The notes: generated by a model from the letters alone, not told the origin. A stretch of 64,000 bases of DNA from Deltaproteobacteria bacterium (GCA_012517315.1 JAAYVE010000056.1:17072-81071), one strand, 5' to 3'; shown: positions 8,540 to 21,561, counted from the stretch's first letter. Program-made: numbers and translations.

Positions 8540-9028
8540 GTGAAAGCGGGGGAAGGCAGGGAGGCTCAAGTCGTCGCCGAGGTTTGGAGGCTTGCTGAGC
8601 CGGTCCTTCAGGCGGAAGGCATGGAATTGGTGGAGGTGGAATACAGGCGGGAATCCCACGGATGGGTGCTTCGCCTCTTCATGGACCAACCTTCGGGCGT
8701 CAGCGTGGACGACTGCGCCCGCATGAGCGACGTGGTGGGAGACCTCCTGGATGTGGCCGACATCATCCCCAATCCTTATCACTTGGAGATTTCGTCTCCC
8801 GGTCTCAATCGCCCTCTTCGCCGGCTGGAACATTTTCAGGAACAAGTGGGAAAGATCATCGAAGCCAGAACACTGGAACCCATCGAAGGCCGGCGCAGGT
8901 TCACGGGAGTCCTGAGGGAAGCCGCCGGGGCGACGATCACCGTCGAATGCGATGGAAAAGGATATGAAATCCCCATCTCCCGGGTGGAACGGGCACGGCT
9001 CCGATACTTCGAATCCGGCGGCAAATGA
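8540..9028 (+). CDS. rimP: Ribosome maturation factor RimP
   Basis: Cytoplasmic assembly factor for the 30S subunit. Seen: N-terminal alpha/beta domain with GMELVEVEYRRE and LRLFMDQPSGVSVDDCARMS, followed by the signature YHLEISSPGLNRPLRR and a C-terminal SH3-like domain with FTGVLREAAGATITVE. It is 162 aa, normal for the family. The start is GTG with a GGCGGAG site. First protein gene of the operon continuing with nusA; the position matches the conserved rimP-nusA-infB order. Confidence 0.93.
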   Translation: MKAGEGREAQVVAEVWRLAEPVLQAEGMELVEVEYRRESHGWVLRLFMDQPSGVSVDDCARMSDVVGDLLDVADIIPNPYHLEISSPGLNRPLRRLEHFQEQVGKIIEARTLEPIEGRRRFTGVLREAAGATITVECDGKGYEIPISRVERARLRYFESGGK

Positions 9029-9192
9029 TTCGGGAGGGTGAGGACGCGAACCACCATGGCGCAATCGCCTTCCCTTCTTAGGCAAGGTGCCCGCAGAGGC
9101 GGAAAGACCTTGGAGGAGCCTGGCTTTGTGAAACACGAGGGGAAACGCTGTATCGAAAGTGATGAAGGGACTTTTCGAGGAGACGGAGGACC

Positions 9193-10554
9193 ATGACCAC
9201 TGAACTCAAGCGGTTGATCGATCAGGTGAGCCGGGAAAAGGGGATCGACCGCCAGACTCTTATTCAGGCTCTGGAAGAGGCCATCAAGTCGGCCATAAAG
9301 AAGAAGTTTGGCAGCCGGTTCGACCTGGATGTCACCTTCAATGAGGAATTCGGCGAAATCGAAGCCTTCCAGTTCAAAGAGGTCGTGGCCCATGTGACGG
9401 AACCGGATAAGGAAGTCTCCCTGGAGGAGGCCTTGCGCCTCGATCCTGAAAGTGAGATCGGCGACGAACTGGGCATCCGGATGGGTACGGAGACCTTGGG
9501 GCGGATCGCGGCTCAGTCGGCCAAGCAGGTCATCATCCAGAAGATGAAGGACGCGGAAAGGGAGGTCGTCTACGAAGAATTCAGAAACCGAAAGGGGGAC
9601 ATCGTCAACGGTATCGTGCAGCGTGCCGACAAGGGGGGAATTATTGTGAACCTGGGCCAGGCCGAGGCCATCCTCCCTTCCAAGGAACAGATTCCCAAGG
9701 AGGTCTTTCGCCAGGGAGACCGCATCCGGGCTTATCTTCTGGATGTGAAGAAGATCAGCAAGGGGCCGCAGGTCATCCTCAGTCGAACACACCCCCATTT
9801 CGTCATCCAGTTGTTCCACGCGGAGGTCCCGGAAATTGCAGAAGGAATTGTGAGCATCATCAGTGCGGCCCGCGAGCCGGGTTCAAGGGCCAAGATCGCG
9901 GTGATTTCCAAGAACCCCGACGTGGACCCCGTGGGCGCCTGTGTGGGCATGAAGGGATCCAGGGTCCAGAATGTGGTGCAGGAATTGAGAGGCGAGCGGA
10001 TCGACATCGTTCCCTGGAACATGGACCCCGCCAAGTTCGTGGTCAACGCTTTGGCTCCCGCCATCATCTCCAAGGTCATCATCGATCAGGCTAACCGGAG
10101 CATGGAAGTGATCGTACCCGACGATCAGCTCTCCCTGGCCATCGGAAAACGCGGGCAGAACGTGCGGCTGGCATCCAGGCTGACCAACTGGCGCATCGAC
10201 GTCAAGAGCGAGACGCGTTACACCCGCCAGAAGCAGGCCGGATATCAGGCGCTTCTCAAGATTTCAGGCCTCACGGAAGACGTGGCTGACCGCCTTTATG
10301 AAGCGGGAATCACTTCGCTGCACGAATTCGTGGAGGCAAGCCTTCCCGAGTTGGAAGAGGTGACCCGCCTGTCGCAGCAGGCCATCGCCGCCCTGAGGGA
10401 AGAAGCCGTGGCGCTGCTCCGGGAGTGGGAATCCTCCTCTGCGGCGGACAGCCGTGAGGAGGAGGAAGGCCCCAAAGAGGTTGAAGAGGAAGGGGAACCC
10501 GGAGCGGACGTGGACATGATGGACACTGCCGGAAAAGACAGCCCAGGAGATTGA
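9193..10554 (+). CDS. nusA: Transcription termination/antitermination factor NusA
   Basis: Binds RNA polymerase and nascent RNA to modulate pausing, termination and antitermination. Seen: N-terminal polymerase-binding domain (about 1-125), S1 domain with GIVQRADKGGIIVNLGQAEAIL-type strands (about 135-200), two KH domains with DPVGACVGMKGSRVQNVVQE and LAIGKRGQNVRLASRLT, then a helix-hairpin-helix segment ISGLTEDVADRLYEAGI near residue 360. The final 35 residues are very acidic and low complexity, an extension not needed for the core fold. ATG with a strong GGAGGA site. Confidence 0.97.
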   Translation: MTTELKRLIDQVSREKGIDRQTLIQALEEAIKSAIKKKFGSRFDLDVTFNEEFGEIEAFQFKEVVAHVTEPDKEVSLEEALRLDPESEIGDELGIRMGTETLGRIAAQSAKQVIIQKMKDAEREVVYEEFRNRKGDIVNGIVQRADKGGIIVNLGQAEAILPSKEQIPKEVFRQGDRIRAYLLDVKKISKGPQVILSRTHPHFVIQLFHAEVPEIAEGIVSIISAAREPGSRAKIAVISKNPDVDPVGACVGMKGSRVQNVVQELRGERIDIVPWNMDPAKFVVNALAPAIISKVIIDQANRSMEVIVPDDQLSLAIGKRGQNVRLASRLTNWRIDVKSETRYTRQKQAGYQALLKISGLTEDVADRLYEAGITSLHEFVEASLPELEEVTRLSQQAIAALREEAVALLREWESSSAADSREEEEGPKEVEEEGEPGADVDMMDTAGKDSPGD

Positions 10555-10556
10555 TC

Positions 10557-10859
10557 GTGGCGCTCAGAGGGCATACCCCCGTCCGCACCTGTATCGCCTG
10601 TAGAGAAAAACGGGCAAAGAGGACGCTCGTGCGCATCGCCGTGGACCGGGAAAATCAAACCCCGTTTGTGGACTCGAAGCAGCGTGCTCCAGGCCGGGGC
10701 GTTTATGTTTGCCCCGAATGCCTGCTGCGGCTGGGATACGACAAGAAAATGCAAAGAGCTTTTCGACACCGAGCAAAAGGTCTCTGGGATAAGATGCCCC
10801 TGGCGGTTTTGGATTGCCCATCGGGCCAGGAGAAAGACCTCAAGATCGGTGAGACTTGA
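10557..10859 (+). CDS. ylxR: YlxR/RnpM family RNA-binding protein
   Basis: Small protein of the YlxR family, found in nusA-infB operons. In Bacillus subtilis the homologue was reported to bind RNase P RNA and modulate it. Seen: the opening PVRTCIACREKRAKRTLVRI, then GRGVYVCPECLLRL, the family's cysteine and basic motifs. It is 100 aa from a GTG placed seven bases after AGGAG; a TTG two codons earlier is the only other option. It starts two bases after nusA ends, so the two are translationally coupled. Confidence 0.85.
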   Translation: MALRGHTPVRTCIACREKRAKRTLVRIAVDRENQTPFVDSKQRAPGRGVYVCPECLLRLGYDKKMQRAFRHRAKGLWDKMPLAVLDCPSGQEKDLKIGET

Positions 10860-11067
10860 CCGGCGTCACAGGAGAAGAGGGTTTTTCAGCGGTTCGGGAC
10901 CGTTTTCGCCGCCCTTTCTCGGGGGGCAATGTGGGCTCCCGTCGTCGGAAAGGGACGGCACGCGTGCAGCCGGAGAATCTCCGGCACCACGAAGAGGAAA
11001 CCGCTCAAACGAAAGTAAAGCAATGACTGTGCATGCCGGAGTTGCATAAACACGGGGGGAAGTTTTC

Positions 11068-13983
<2,916 letters not shown>

Positions 13984-14088
13984 TGGGCCCAAAGGAAGCA
14001 TGACAATCCCTTCAGGGCCTCCTCCTCACTGAAGCCGCTCCCTGCCCCGGGCCGGGTGTAAAAGGAGAGGCCAATCGAAAGAGGTTCC

Positions 14089-14379
14089 ATGACGGTTGGG
14101 GTTGCTCGCGTCACGTTTCGCCTGCACGGCAATGACTCCCTGAAGGAGAAGCGTCGAGTGGTCAAGAGCCTGGTGGAGAAAAGCCGGCACCGTTTTAACG
14201 TCTCTGTCGCCGAGGTGGCCGACCAGGATGTGCATCAAAGAACGACCATCGGGATCTCCGTCGTCGGCAGTGACGGTCGGGTTCTCAACTCGCTGCTGGA
14301 CCGCATCATCGACTTCATGGACTCGCTCAATCTTGCGGACCTGGTCGACCAGGAGATCGAACTGATCACCTTGGGGTAA
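14089..14379 (+). CDS. DUF503 (YlxP-like) protein
   Basis: Small protein of the DUF503 family, commonly encoded between infB and rbfA; function not established, with a ribosome-related role suggested only by context. Seen: GVARVTFRLHGNDSLKEKRR, then RFNVSVAEVADQDVHQRTTI, the two ferredoxin-like halves typical of the family. It is 96 aa with a GAAAGAGG ribosome site. The location here supports the usual operon order. Confidence 0.85.
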   Translation: MTVGVARVTFRLHGNDSLKEKRRVVKSLVEKSRHRFNVSVAEVADQDVHQRTTIGISVVGSDGRVLNSLLDRIIDFMDSLNLADLVDQEIELITLG

Positions 14380-14597
14380 CGCGTCCTAGGAGTTCCGGGA
14401 CACGCAATGTCCCTCGTCCCTGAGAGTCCCCCGCAACCTCTACGGGAAGGAGGAGCGCGTGTGGGCCCGAGTGCAGGGAGCTTGTCCAAACGAGGGGACA
14501 GGGTTCCCACAGACGGTTTCCTGATCGGGCATCGAGGGAATCACGCGGCTGGCCTGGATGGTTTTTTCCATGCCGCAGAAAGCGCTGATCGAGAATT

Positions 14598-14963
14598 ATG
14601 GAGTACAAGCGTTCCGATCGAGTGGGCGATCTTCTGCTCAGAGAAGTGGCTGACCTGCTTCTGCGAAGGGTTAAAGACCCCAGAGTGGCGGGAATCACCA
14701 TCACGGCGGTGGAGGTGACGGCGGACCTGCAGAATGCCCGGGTTTATTACTGCATGAGTGCAGCGGCACTCCAGACGGACAGGAAGGAAGTGGACAAGGG
14801 CTTGTCCAAGGCGAAGGGGTTCATTCGCCAGGAACTTGGGAGACGGCTGCACATGAAGCACGTGCCACAGATAGAATTCCGTTATGACACGTCCTTTGAA
14901 TACGGGGACCGGATCGAACGGCTCTTGAAGGAAGTCCTGAGGAATGAGCAAAACTCGGAATGA
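14598..14963 (+). CDS. rbfA: Ribosome-binding factor A
   Basis: KH-fold factor for 16S rRNA 5'-end maturation and 30S assembly. Seen: RSDRVGDLLLREVADLLLRR, then VKDPRVAGITITAVEVTADL and YYCMSAAALQ, ending with IEFRYDTSFEYGDRIERLL. It is 121 aa, standard length. The ribosome-binding site is weak. The last 20 bases overlap the start of the DHH phosphoesterase gene. Confidence 0.93.
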   Translation: MEYKRSDRVGDLLLREVADLLLRRVKDPRVAGITITAVEVTADLQNARVYYCMSAAALQTDRKEVDKGLSKAKGFIRQELGRRLHMKHVPQIEFRYDTSFEYGDRIERLLKEVLRNEQNSE

Positions 14964-16032
14964 GTGCATCGCACAAATCGTGAAATGCATAGCGGCCAAC
15001 CGGCGATTCCTTGTGACGACCCACGTGCGACCTGACGGGGACGCCCTCGGTTCCATGCTGGCGATGGTCTCCGCACTGCGCCGCATGGGCAGGCGAGCGG
15101 ACGCCTATTGCCAAGACCCGGTTCCCCAGTCTTATTCGTTTCTCCCCGGCGCCCAGGAGGTTCAGACAGGACTCCCTCCCGAATCCTCCTATGATGCCGC
15201 CGTCTTCGTGGACTGCGGAGATCATGACCGCGTGGGGGAGCAGTTGACTGCTCACACCAGGGAGATGCCCCTGCTCATCAACATCGATCACCACGTGAGC
15301 AATCGGCCGTTCGCCCATGTTTCGTGGGTGGAAGCGTCCGCCAGCAGCACTTGCGAGATGCTCTTCGATCTGTTCAATCACCTGCCCATCGTGATCGACG
15401 CCCCTCTCGCGTGCCAGCTCTACACCGGCTTGATGACCGACACGGGGTCCTTCCGCTTTTCCAACACCAGTCACCGGGTGTTGGAAATTGCATCCAAGCT
15501 GGTGGATGCAGGGGCCGAACCTGCAACGATTGCCCAGCGGGTCTTTGAGTCGGCTCAACCCCAGACGTTGCACCTGCTGGCTCGAATGCTCGCCACGGTC
15601 TCCTTCCATGCCGACGGGCGCCTGGCAACGGGGGAACTGAGCGTGGACATGTTTCGGGAAACGGGCACAAACCCGACGGAAAGCGAAGGGTTCATCAACC
15701 ATCTCCGTTCGGTGAAAGCCGTCGTGATGGCTATGCTCTTCAGGGAGGACGAAAAGGGGATCATCCACGTGAGCCTGAGGTCCAAAGACAGTGTCGACGT
15801 GGCTGCCTTCGCCCATTCCAACGGTGGTGGCGGACATCGGAGGGCTGCGGCTTTCCGCGTGCGGGGAGACCTACAAAGCGTCCGGAATGAATTCACGCAA
15901 AGGGCAGTGGACTATGTTCGAGTCTTCCCGTCAAGCCTCGAGACCGACCGGCAACCGCTTTTCACCGCAACAGGGGAACCGATGCAGGCGCATGGGCGGA
16001 GTGTCATGAAAACGAGGAACGCACAATCGTGA
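14944..16032 (+). CDS. nrnA: DHH-family phosphoesterase, NrnA-like oligoribonuclease/pAp phosphatase
   Basis: Predicted to degrade short oligoribonucleotides and to dephosphorylate pAp, a by-product of sulfur assimilation. Seen: HVRPDGDALGSMLA (metal site I), VDCGDHDRVG, the NIDHHVSN signature (DHH) and, near the C-terminus, the DHHA1 motif SNGGGGHRRAAAF. The length of 362 aa is slightly above the usual 310-340 because of a C-terminal tail. It overlaps rbfA by 20 bases and the next gene by four, indicating coupled translation. Family certain; choice of substrate inferred from the family. Confidence 0.9.
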   Translation: MSKTRNECIAQIVKCIAANRRFLVTTHVRPDGDALGSMLAMVSALRRMGRRADAYCQDPVPQSYSFLPGAQEVQTGLPPESSYDAAVFVDCGDHDRVGEQLTAHTREMPLLINIDHHVSNRPFAHVSWVEASASSTCEMLFDLFNHLPIVIDAPLACQLYTGLMTDTGSFRFSNTSHRVLEIASKLVDAGAEPATIAQRVFESAQPQTLHLLARMLATVSFHADGRLATGELSVDMFRETGTNPTESEGFINHLRSVKAVVMAMLFREDEKGIIHVSLRSKDSVDVAAFAHSNGGGGHRRAAAFRVRGDLQSVRNEFTQRAVDYVRVFPSSLETDRQPLFTATGEPMQAHGRSVMKTRNAQS

Positions 16033-16472
16033 AGATCGCCATCCCACCCGAGGAATACAGACTTCTCATCGACCTTTTGGAAATCGCCGACTGGGTTTTG
16101 CACAGTTACCGGACGGACTTGCCTCCCGAGACCGAGGGCTGCAGGGATCTGCAACAGAGACTCTATGCCTTGGCGGCGAAAATGGGGGCGGAGGATCTGG
16201 TGCAATACGACAGTGTACTCGGCCAACACGCCACCACGAGGGAATACGAAGAAAACTCCGAATACATGTCCTTCATCGAGGATTACGAGGAAAACTCCTT
16301 TTGGAACGAGCTGATATCAAGGCTTGCCGACAGAGACCTGGTGGTCCGGGAGGGGGTGGAGGCAGTGAACAGCATGGATGTGGGCGAACGGGTGGAAAAG
16401 CTGTTGACCCTGGAGGAGAAGTACGCATCCGAATTTGAGGCAAACGGCCTGAAAAACCTGCAGATCCGGTAG
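16029..16472 (+). CDS. Uncharacterised acidic protein between nrnA and truB
   Basis: I do not recognise this 147-aa protein. It starts with GTG overlapping the nrnA stop. It is acidic and largely helical in appearance, has no membrane segment or signal peptide, and includes a glutamate/tyrosine-rich stretch (REYEENSEYMSFIEDYEENS) followed by WNELISRLADRDLVVREG. The coupling to nrnA and the 10-base gap to truB show that it is a real operon member. A housekeeping RNA-related role is possible from context only. Confidence 0.7.
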   Translation: MKIAIPPEEYRLLIDLLEIADWVLHSYRTDLPPETEGCRDLQQRLYALAAKMGAEDLVQYDSVLGQHATTREYEENSEYMSFIEDYEENSFWNELISRLADRDLVVREGVEAVNSMDVGERVEKLLTLEEKYASEFEANGLKNLQIR

Positions 16473-16481
16473 GAAAGGGAA

Positions 16482-17504
16482 ATGAGCAGCATTCCGCGCC
16501 GGCGTATGAAGGGTCGAGTATGGAACCTTAATTTCGACAGGGGTAGAGGCGTCTTTATGGGGAAAAGGGGGGATCTTCCTTCAGTGTGCAGCGCATCGGA
16601 ACCCAGTGGCGTCCTTGTGGTGGACAAGCCGGAGGGGATCACCTCGCACCAGGCGGTGGCCCAGGTGAAGAGCAGGCTTTCCCTGAGAAAGGCCGGCCAT
16701 TGCGGGACACTGGACCCGTTCGCCACGGGGGTACTTCTCGTTTGCATCAACCAGGCGACACGCATCAGTGATCAACTGCAGATTCAGGACAAGGCCTACC
16801 GGTTTGTGATGCACCTGGGGGTGGAAACGGACACGCTGGACCACACGGGTAGAGTGGTGAGAACCCATGCGGGGGAACCCTGCTCTCCAGAGACGCTCCT
16901 CCGTGCACTGGAACGCTTCAGGGGTGTCATTACCCAGAAGGTGCCCCTTTTCGCTGCGGTCAAGGTAAATGGAGACCGTCTTTACAAGTTGGCCCGCAAA
17001 GGATTGCCTGTAGAGGTTCCACCCCGTGAGGTGACCGTTCACGAACTGGAACTGCTCGAGTGGCTCTGGCCGAAGGCCACTTTGGAAGTCCGCTGCTCCA
17101 AAGGAACGTATGTTCGTCAACTGGCAGCGGACATCGGCACAGCAGCGGGTTGCGGGGCGCACTTGTGCCAGTTGCGCCGGCTTGCCAGCGGCCCGTTTCA
17201 CGTGGACCAGGCGGTCCCATTGCAGGAGATTGCCTCCTACGGGGATGGGGAATCCCCCTTCCGGAGGATGTTGACCATGAACGAAGCGCTTGGTAGCCTG
17301 CCGGAAGTGAGGATTGAGGATTCCTCTCTCCTCCGGGCGGCTTACGAAGGATACCTGGATCCGGAGTGGGAAGCGGAGCAGAGGAGACGGCTTTCCGTCA
17401 CAGAGGGTCCCGTTCGCCTGGTGGACAAAAGAAATTGCCTGGTGGCCATGTGGTGGCCCTGGGCGGAAGGGAAGGAAAGGCGTAAACTGCGCGTCTTCAA
17501 GTAG
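16482..17504 (+). CDS. truB: tRNA pseudouridine-55 synthase
   Basis: Converts U55 of the tRNA T loop to pseudouridine. Seen: [20 protein letters not shown], the catalytic motif [16 protein letters not shown] with its aspartate, [15 protein letters not shown], and [16 protein letters not shown]. There is a C-terminal region resembling the PUA-like extension. At 340 aa it is slightly long because the frame opens 40 residues before the conserved start; the ATG at 16482 has a GGAAAGG site, while one at 16557 would remove most of the extra residues. Both are possible. Part of the conserved rbfA-truB-rpsO-pnp order. Confidence 0.93.
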   Translation: MSSIPRRRMKGRVWNLNFDRGRGVFMGKRGDLPSVCSASEPSGVLVVDKPEGITSHQAVAQVKSRLSLRKAGHCGTLDPFATGVLLVCINQATRISDQLQIQDKAYRFVMHLGVETDTLDHTGRVVRTHAGEPCSPETLLRALERFRGVITQKVPLFAAVKVNGDRLYKLARKGLPVEVPPREVTVHELELLEWLWPKATLEVRCSKGTYVRQLAADIGTAAGCGAHLCQLRRLASGPFHVDQAVPLQEIASYGDGESPFRRMLTMNEALGSLPEVRIEDSSLLRAAYEGYLDPEWEAEQRRRLSVTEGPVRLVDKRNCLVAMWWPWAEGKERRKLRVFK

Positions 17505-17641
17505 TGTGGAGAAAGCCTTTCGATGGGCATGGCGGCGGCCCGGCACCGTCCTGGCGAGGAAAAAAGACGCTGCGTGGGCCATCGAGGCTAATGGAAGGAT
17601 CGATTCAGCTGAAAGAAGCTGGAAGCAGAGGAGGATTAGCT

Positions 17642-17911
17642 GTGGCAATGACCTCGAACCGGAAGAAGGAAATTATTGAGGACTTCAAATTGCACCCCGG
17701 AGACACCGGTTCGCCGGAGGTTCAGATCGCACTTCTGAGCGAACGGATCGCTTACCTGACAGATCATTTTAAGACCCATCAGAAGGATCATCATTCCCGC
17801 CGTGGGCTTCTCAAGCTCGTGGGCCAGCGCAGGCAGCTGCTGAACTATTTGAAACGGAAAAACGTGGACCGTTACAACACGGTCATCGAACGGCTTGGCC
17901 TGCGCCGTTGA
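17642..17911 (+). CDS. rpsO: 30S ribosomal protein S15
   Basis: Primary 16S rRNA-binding protein of the 30S platform. Seen: [57 protein letters not shown] and a C-terminal [12 protein letters not shown], a complete S15. I choose the GTG at 17642 because GGAGG lies seven bases before it, giving the standard 89-aa length; the ATG two codons later is 13 bases from that site. Confidence 0.97.
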   Translation: MAMTSNRKKEIIEDFKLHPGDTGSPEVQIALLSERIAYLTDHFKTHQKDHHSRRGLLKLVGQRRQLLNYLKRKNVDRYNTVIERLGLRR

Positions 17912-17985
17912 AGCCCCCTTTCGCTGTCTCTTGGAGCAGCTGTGGCTGGCGGATGGATTCAATACAGAAAAAAAGGGAACGACTC

Positions 17986-20082
17986 ATGAGTTATTCAGTT
18001 CAAGTTGAGGTGGGCGGAAGACCGCTCGTATTCCAGAGCGGCCATATGGCCCGCCAAGCCAGCGGTTCCGTCCTGATGCGCTACGGCGACACCGTCGTCA
18101 TGGTCGCGGCGACCAAGGAAGACAGGGTCCGTGAAGGAATCGACTTCGTGCCCCTCATGGTGGACTATCAGGAGATGAGCTACGCTGCCGGTCGGATACC
18201 TGGCGGGTTCTTCCGGAGGGAAATCGGCCGACCCAGTGAGAAAGAGACCCTGACTTCCCGGCTCATCGACCGGCCGATCCGTCCACTCTTTCCGAAGGGA
18301 TACAGCTATGAAACCCAGGTGATCGCGACGGTCCTCTCGGTGGACCAGGAAAACGAACCGGACGTGGTAGCCATGACGGGGGCTTCCGCCGCCCTTCACA
18401 TTTCCCCCATTCCCTTCCATGGGCCCATCGGTGCGGTGCGGGTGGGAAGGGTGGACGGATCGTTCGTCATCAACCCCTCCGCTGAACAACTCACCCACAG
18501 TGATATGAACATCGTTGTGGCCGCAAGCAGGGAAGCGGTCGTCATGGTGGAGGGGGGTGCGGAATTTGTTTCCGAGACGGACATCGTGGAAGCCCTGGAT
18601 GTGGCCTACCGGGCCGTTCAGCCCATTCTGGACGCTCAGGATGCCCTGCGCACCATGCTCAAGGACGTTGTCAAGGAGGAGGTTCCCCCCGTCCTGCAGG
18701 ATCCCGTTCTCGTGGAAGCCGTTGAACGAGTCGCGGCGGAAGAAATGCGCGAGGCCGTCTCCACTCCTCAAAAGCAACTGCGCAGTCAGCGCAAGAAAGC
18801 CCTCAAGGCGAGGGTCAAGGAGGAGCTTTCAGGGGAGTTCCCCGAAAGGGAAAAGGAAATTGAGGACATCTTCGGGAACCTGGAAAAGTCCATTGTTCGG
18901 CGCATGATGGTTCAGAAGGGAGTCCGCATCGACGGACGACGTTTCGACGAGATCCGACCCATCGAGATCGAGGTGGGTCTTTTGCCGAGGACTCACGGAT
19001 CGGCCATGTTCCGGCGAGGGGAAACGCAGGTCCTTGCGGTGGTGACCCTCGGTTCGTCATCCGATGAGCAGAAGATCGAAGCCCTGGCTGGAGAGACGTT
19101 CAAGTCCTTCATGCTGCACTATAATTTCCCCCCTTACTGCGTGGGTGAAGTCAGGCCTTTACGCGGTCCCGGAAGAAGAGACATCGGACATGGAGCCTTG
19201 GCGGAGCGATCGGTGAAAACCGTTCTCCCCAGGGACGGCGAATTCCCCTACACCATCCGGGTGGTTTCGGAAGTACTCGAATCCAACGGTTCCAGCTCCA
19301 TGGCAACGGTTTGCGGGGCTACCCTGGCCCTCATGGATGCGGGCGTCCCCATCACCGAAATGGTGGCAGGCATAGCCATGGGCCTGGTCAAGGAAGGGGA
19401 CCGAATCATCGTCCTCACCGACATCCTCGGTGATGAGGACCACCTGGGTGATATGGATTTCAAGATCACGGGAACGGCTAGGGGGATCACGGCCCTCCAG
19501 ATGGACATCAAGGTGTCGGGAATCGACAGGGCGATCATGCAGTCAGCCCTGGAGCAGGCCCGAGTGGCACGTCTCAGCATCCTGGAAAAGATGCGGCAGG
19601 CCCTTCCCGCACCCCGCCCCGAACTGTCCCCCTATGCCCCCAGGGTCACCACCCTGCAGATCAACCCTGAGAAAATCCGCGACGTCATCGGTCCGGGGGG
19701 GAAGGTCATCCGGTCCATCGTGGCCGAGACAGGGGCCAAGATCGATATCGATGACACGGGACGCGTGGTGGTGATGAGCCCTGACAGGGAGGCCTGTGAA
19801 AAAGCGGTCGAGCGCATCAGGCTTCTCACTCAGGAACCTGAAGTGGGACAGCTCTACATGGCCCGGGTCGTGAGGGTCACCGACTTCGGGGCCTTTGCGG
19901 AAATCCTTCCCAATATCGACGGCCTCATCCACATTTCGCAACTGGACCACAAGCGGGTTCGAAAGGTCACCGACGTGGTGAACGAAGGCGACGAAGTCCT
20001 GGTGAAGGTGATCGAAATCGACAAGGATGGCCGCATCCGTCTCAGCCGCAAAGCCGCATTGGAAAAACCGGAAGGCGAGTGA
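17986..20082 (+). CDS. pnp: Polyribonucleotide nucleotidyltransferase (PNPase)
   Basis: Phosphorolytic 3'-5' exoribonuclease of RNA turnover. Seen: first RNase PH domain ([33 protein letters not shown]), helical linker (about 240-310), second RNase PH domain with [20 protein letters not shown] and [20 protein letters not shown], then KH ([20 protein letters not shown]) and S1 ([24 protein letters not shown]) domains. It is 698 aa and complete. The frame is open upstream, but the conserved N-terminus begins at this ATG with AAGGGAAC before it. It follows rpsO, as in most bacteria. Confidence 0.98.
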   Translation: MSYSVQVEVGGRPLVFQSGHMARQASGSVLMRYGDTVVMVAATKEDRVREGIDFVPLMVDYQEMSYAAGRIPGGFFRREIGRPSEKETLTSRLIDRPIRPLFPKGYSYETQVIATVLSVDQENEPDVVAMTGASAALHISPIPFHGPIGAVRVGRVDGSFVINPSAEQLTHSDMNIVVAASREAVVMVEGGAEFVSETDIVEALDVAYRAVQPILDAQDALRTMLKDVVKEEVPPVLQDPVLVEAVERVAAEEMREAVSTPQKQLRSQRKKALKARVKEELSGEFPEREKEIEDIFGNLEKSIVRRMMVQKGVRIDGRRFDEIRPIEIEVGLLPRTHGSAMFRRGETQVLAVVTLGSSSDEQKIEALAGETFKSFMLHYNFPPYCVGEVRPLRGPGRRDIGHGALAERSVKTVLPRDGEFPYTIRVVSEVLESNGSSSMATVCGATLALMDAGVPITEMVAGIAMGLVKEGDRIIVLTDILGDEDHLGDMDFKITGTARGITALQMDIKVSGIDRAIMQSALEQARVARLSILEKMRQALPAPRPELSPYAPRVTTLQINPEKIRDVIGPGGKVIRSIVAETGAKIDIDDTGRVVVMSPDREACEKAVERIRLLTQEPEVGQLYMARVVRVTDFGAFAEILPNIDGLIHISQLDHKRVRKVTDVVNEGDEVLVKVIEIDKDGRIRLSRKAALEKPEGE

Positions 20083-20141
20083 GGGGTCCGACGCCTCGTT
20101 TCCCTGTTGAAGCGACCGCCCACGAAACACCGGCGGCCGCC

Positions 20142-20177
20142 GGGAACCGTCCTTTCATCTAAGGAAGGAGGGTTCCC
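20142..20177 (+). other. Stable hairpin between pnp and the M16 peptidase gene
   Basis: GGGAACC pairs with GGTTCCC and an internal TCCTT pairs with AAGGA, giving a long nested stem. No uridine tract follows, so it is more likely an RNA-processing or stabilising structure than an intrinsic terminator. Confidence 0.4.
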
Positions 20178-20283
20178 GGACAACAAGGATTGACCGCCCC
20201 CCGGCGACCGACAGCAGCGGAAACGGCCCGCTCAAGTCCCCCCGGGGGTTCCGTCCTCTTGTGAATTCCACATTAACAGCGAG

Positions 20284-21552
20284 GTGAGTTTGTTTCAGAA
20301 GACAGTTCTCAAGAACGGCGTCCGCATCGTCACCGAAAGACTCCCTTACGTCCATTCCGTCTCCACCGGTATCTGGGTGAACGTGGGTTCCCGCGATGAA
20401 GAGGAAAACGAAAGGGGAATCACACACCTCATCGAGCACATGCTCTTCAAGGGGACCGAAAGTCGCACAGCCCTGGACATCGCCAAGGAACTGGATTCGG
20501 TGGGAGGCTTTGCGAACGCCTTCACGTCCAAAGAGCACGTGTGTTTCCACGCCAAGGTCCTGGACACACACCTGCCCCTCGTGGTGGATGTCCTGACGGA
20601 CATCTTCCTCAACTCCGTCTTCGATCCTCAGGAAATCGCCCGGGAACAGCAGGTCATCGTCCAGGAAATACGAATGATTGAAGACACACCCGACGAACTG
20701 GTGCATATTCTTTTTCAGGAGATGTACTGGAAGGGCAATACCTTGGGCCTGCCCATCTACGGAACCGTGGAGACAGTGGAAAAGGCCGACCGTGAAAGCA
20801 TCAAGGCATACGTCGCCAGGAAGTTTCACCCGACGCGAATCGTCATTGCCGCAGCGGGCAATCTCGACCATGAGCGATTCGTCGAACTCGTCGCGCCTTC
20901 CATGGAAACATGGAATCACGCTCCCACTCCCCGCAACCGTAAGACTCCCACGGAAAACTACGAAATCAAGGTCATGAGGAAAGACTTGGAGCAGGTGCAC
21001 CTGACCCTCGGCATGAAAGGCGCGTCCCACGTAGATGAAAACCGCTTCGCCTGCCATCTGCTCAATGTCATCCTCGGCAACAGTATGAGCAGCAGGCTCT
21101 TCCAGGAGGTGCGGGAAAAGCGCGGACTGGCCTATTCGGTCTTCTCCTTCCTCAACAGCCACGAGGACACAGGGATTTTCGGCGTTTATGCGGGAGTCAG
21201 TCCCAAGAACGTGGAGGAGACCCTCCGGGTGATTCTGGACCAGTTGGAGAAATTGTCGAAAGAACCCATTTCCGATACCGAAGCGGCTGCTGCCAAAGAG
21301 TATGTCAAGGGCAGCATGTACCTCAACGCGGAAAGCACCGACTCCCGTATGAACCGCCTTGCAAGGAACGAATTCCTGTTCGGCCGCGATGTGCCTTTTG
21401 AAGAGGTGGAGGCCCGGATCAACGCCGTGACCCCGGAGGCGCTCCATGAATGGTTTTGCACAACTTATGCCCCCTCACGCTGCGGCCTTCTCTTCCTTGG
21501 TCCTCTCGACACCGACGAGGAAAGCATCAGACAGTCCCTCCTGCAGCGGTGA
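20284..21552 (+). CDS. M16 family zinc metallopeptidase
   Basis: Processing-peptidase-like protease that degrades peptides in a clamshell fold. Seen: the inverted zinc motif HLIEH (His48, Glu51, His52), the downstream VIVQEIRMIEDTPDE glutamate region, and the C-terminal half with GNSMSSRLFQEVREKRGLAYSV. At 422 aa it has both M16 halves. It lacks a signal peptide, so it is probably cytoplasmic. GTG start; the alternative TTG two codons later is possible. It follows pnp as in many bacteria, including Bacillus, where a homologue (YmxG) lies in the same place. Confidence 0.92.
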   Translation: MSLFQKTVLKNGVRIVTERLPYVHSVSTGIWVNVGSRDEEENERGITHLIEHMLFKGTESRTALDIAKELDSVGGFANAFTSKEHVCFHAKVLDTHLPLVVDVLTDIFLNSVFDPQEIAREQQVIVQEIRMIEDTPDELVHILFQEMYWKGNTLGLPIYGTVETVEKADRESIKAYVARKFHPTRIVIAAAGNLDHERFVELVAPSMETWNHAPTPRNRKTPTENYEIKVMRKDLEQVHLTLGMKGASHVDENRFACHLLNVILGNSMSSRLFQEVREKRGLAYSVFSFLNSHEDTGIFGVYAGVSPKNVEETLRVILDQLEKLSKEPISDTEAAAAKEYVKGSMYLNAESTDSRMNRLARNEFLFGRDVPFEEVEARINAVTPEALHEWFCTTYAPSRCGLLFLGPLDTDEESIRQSLLQR

Positions 21553-21561
21553 GGAGTTCTG

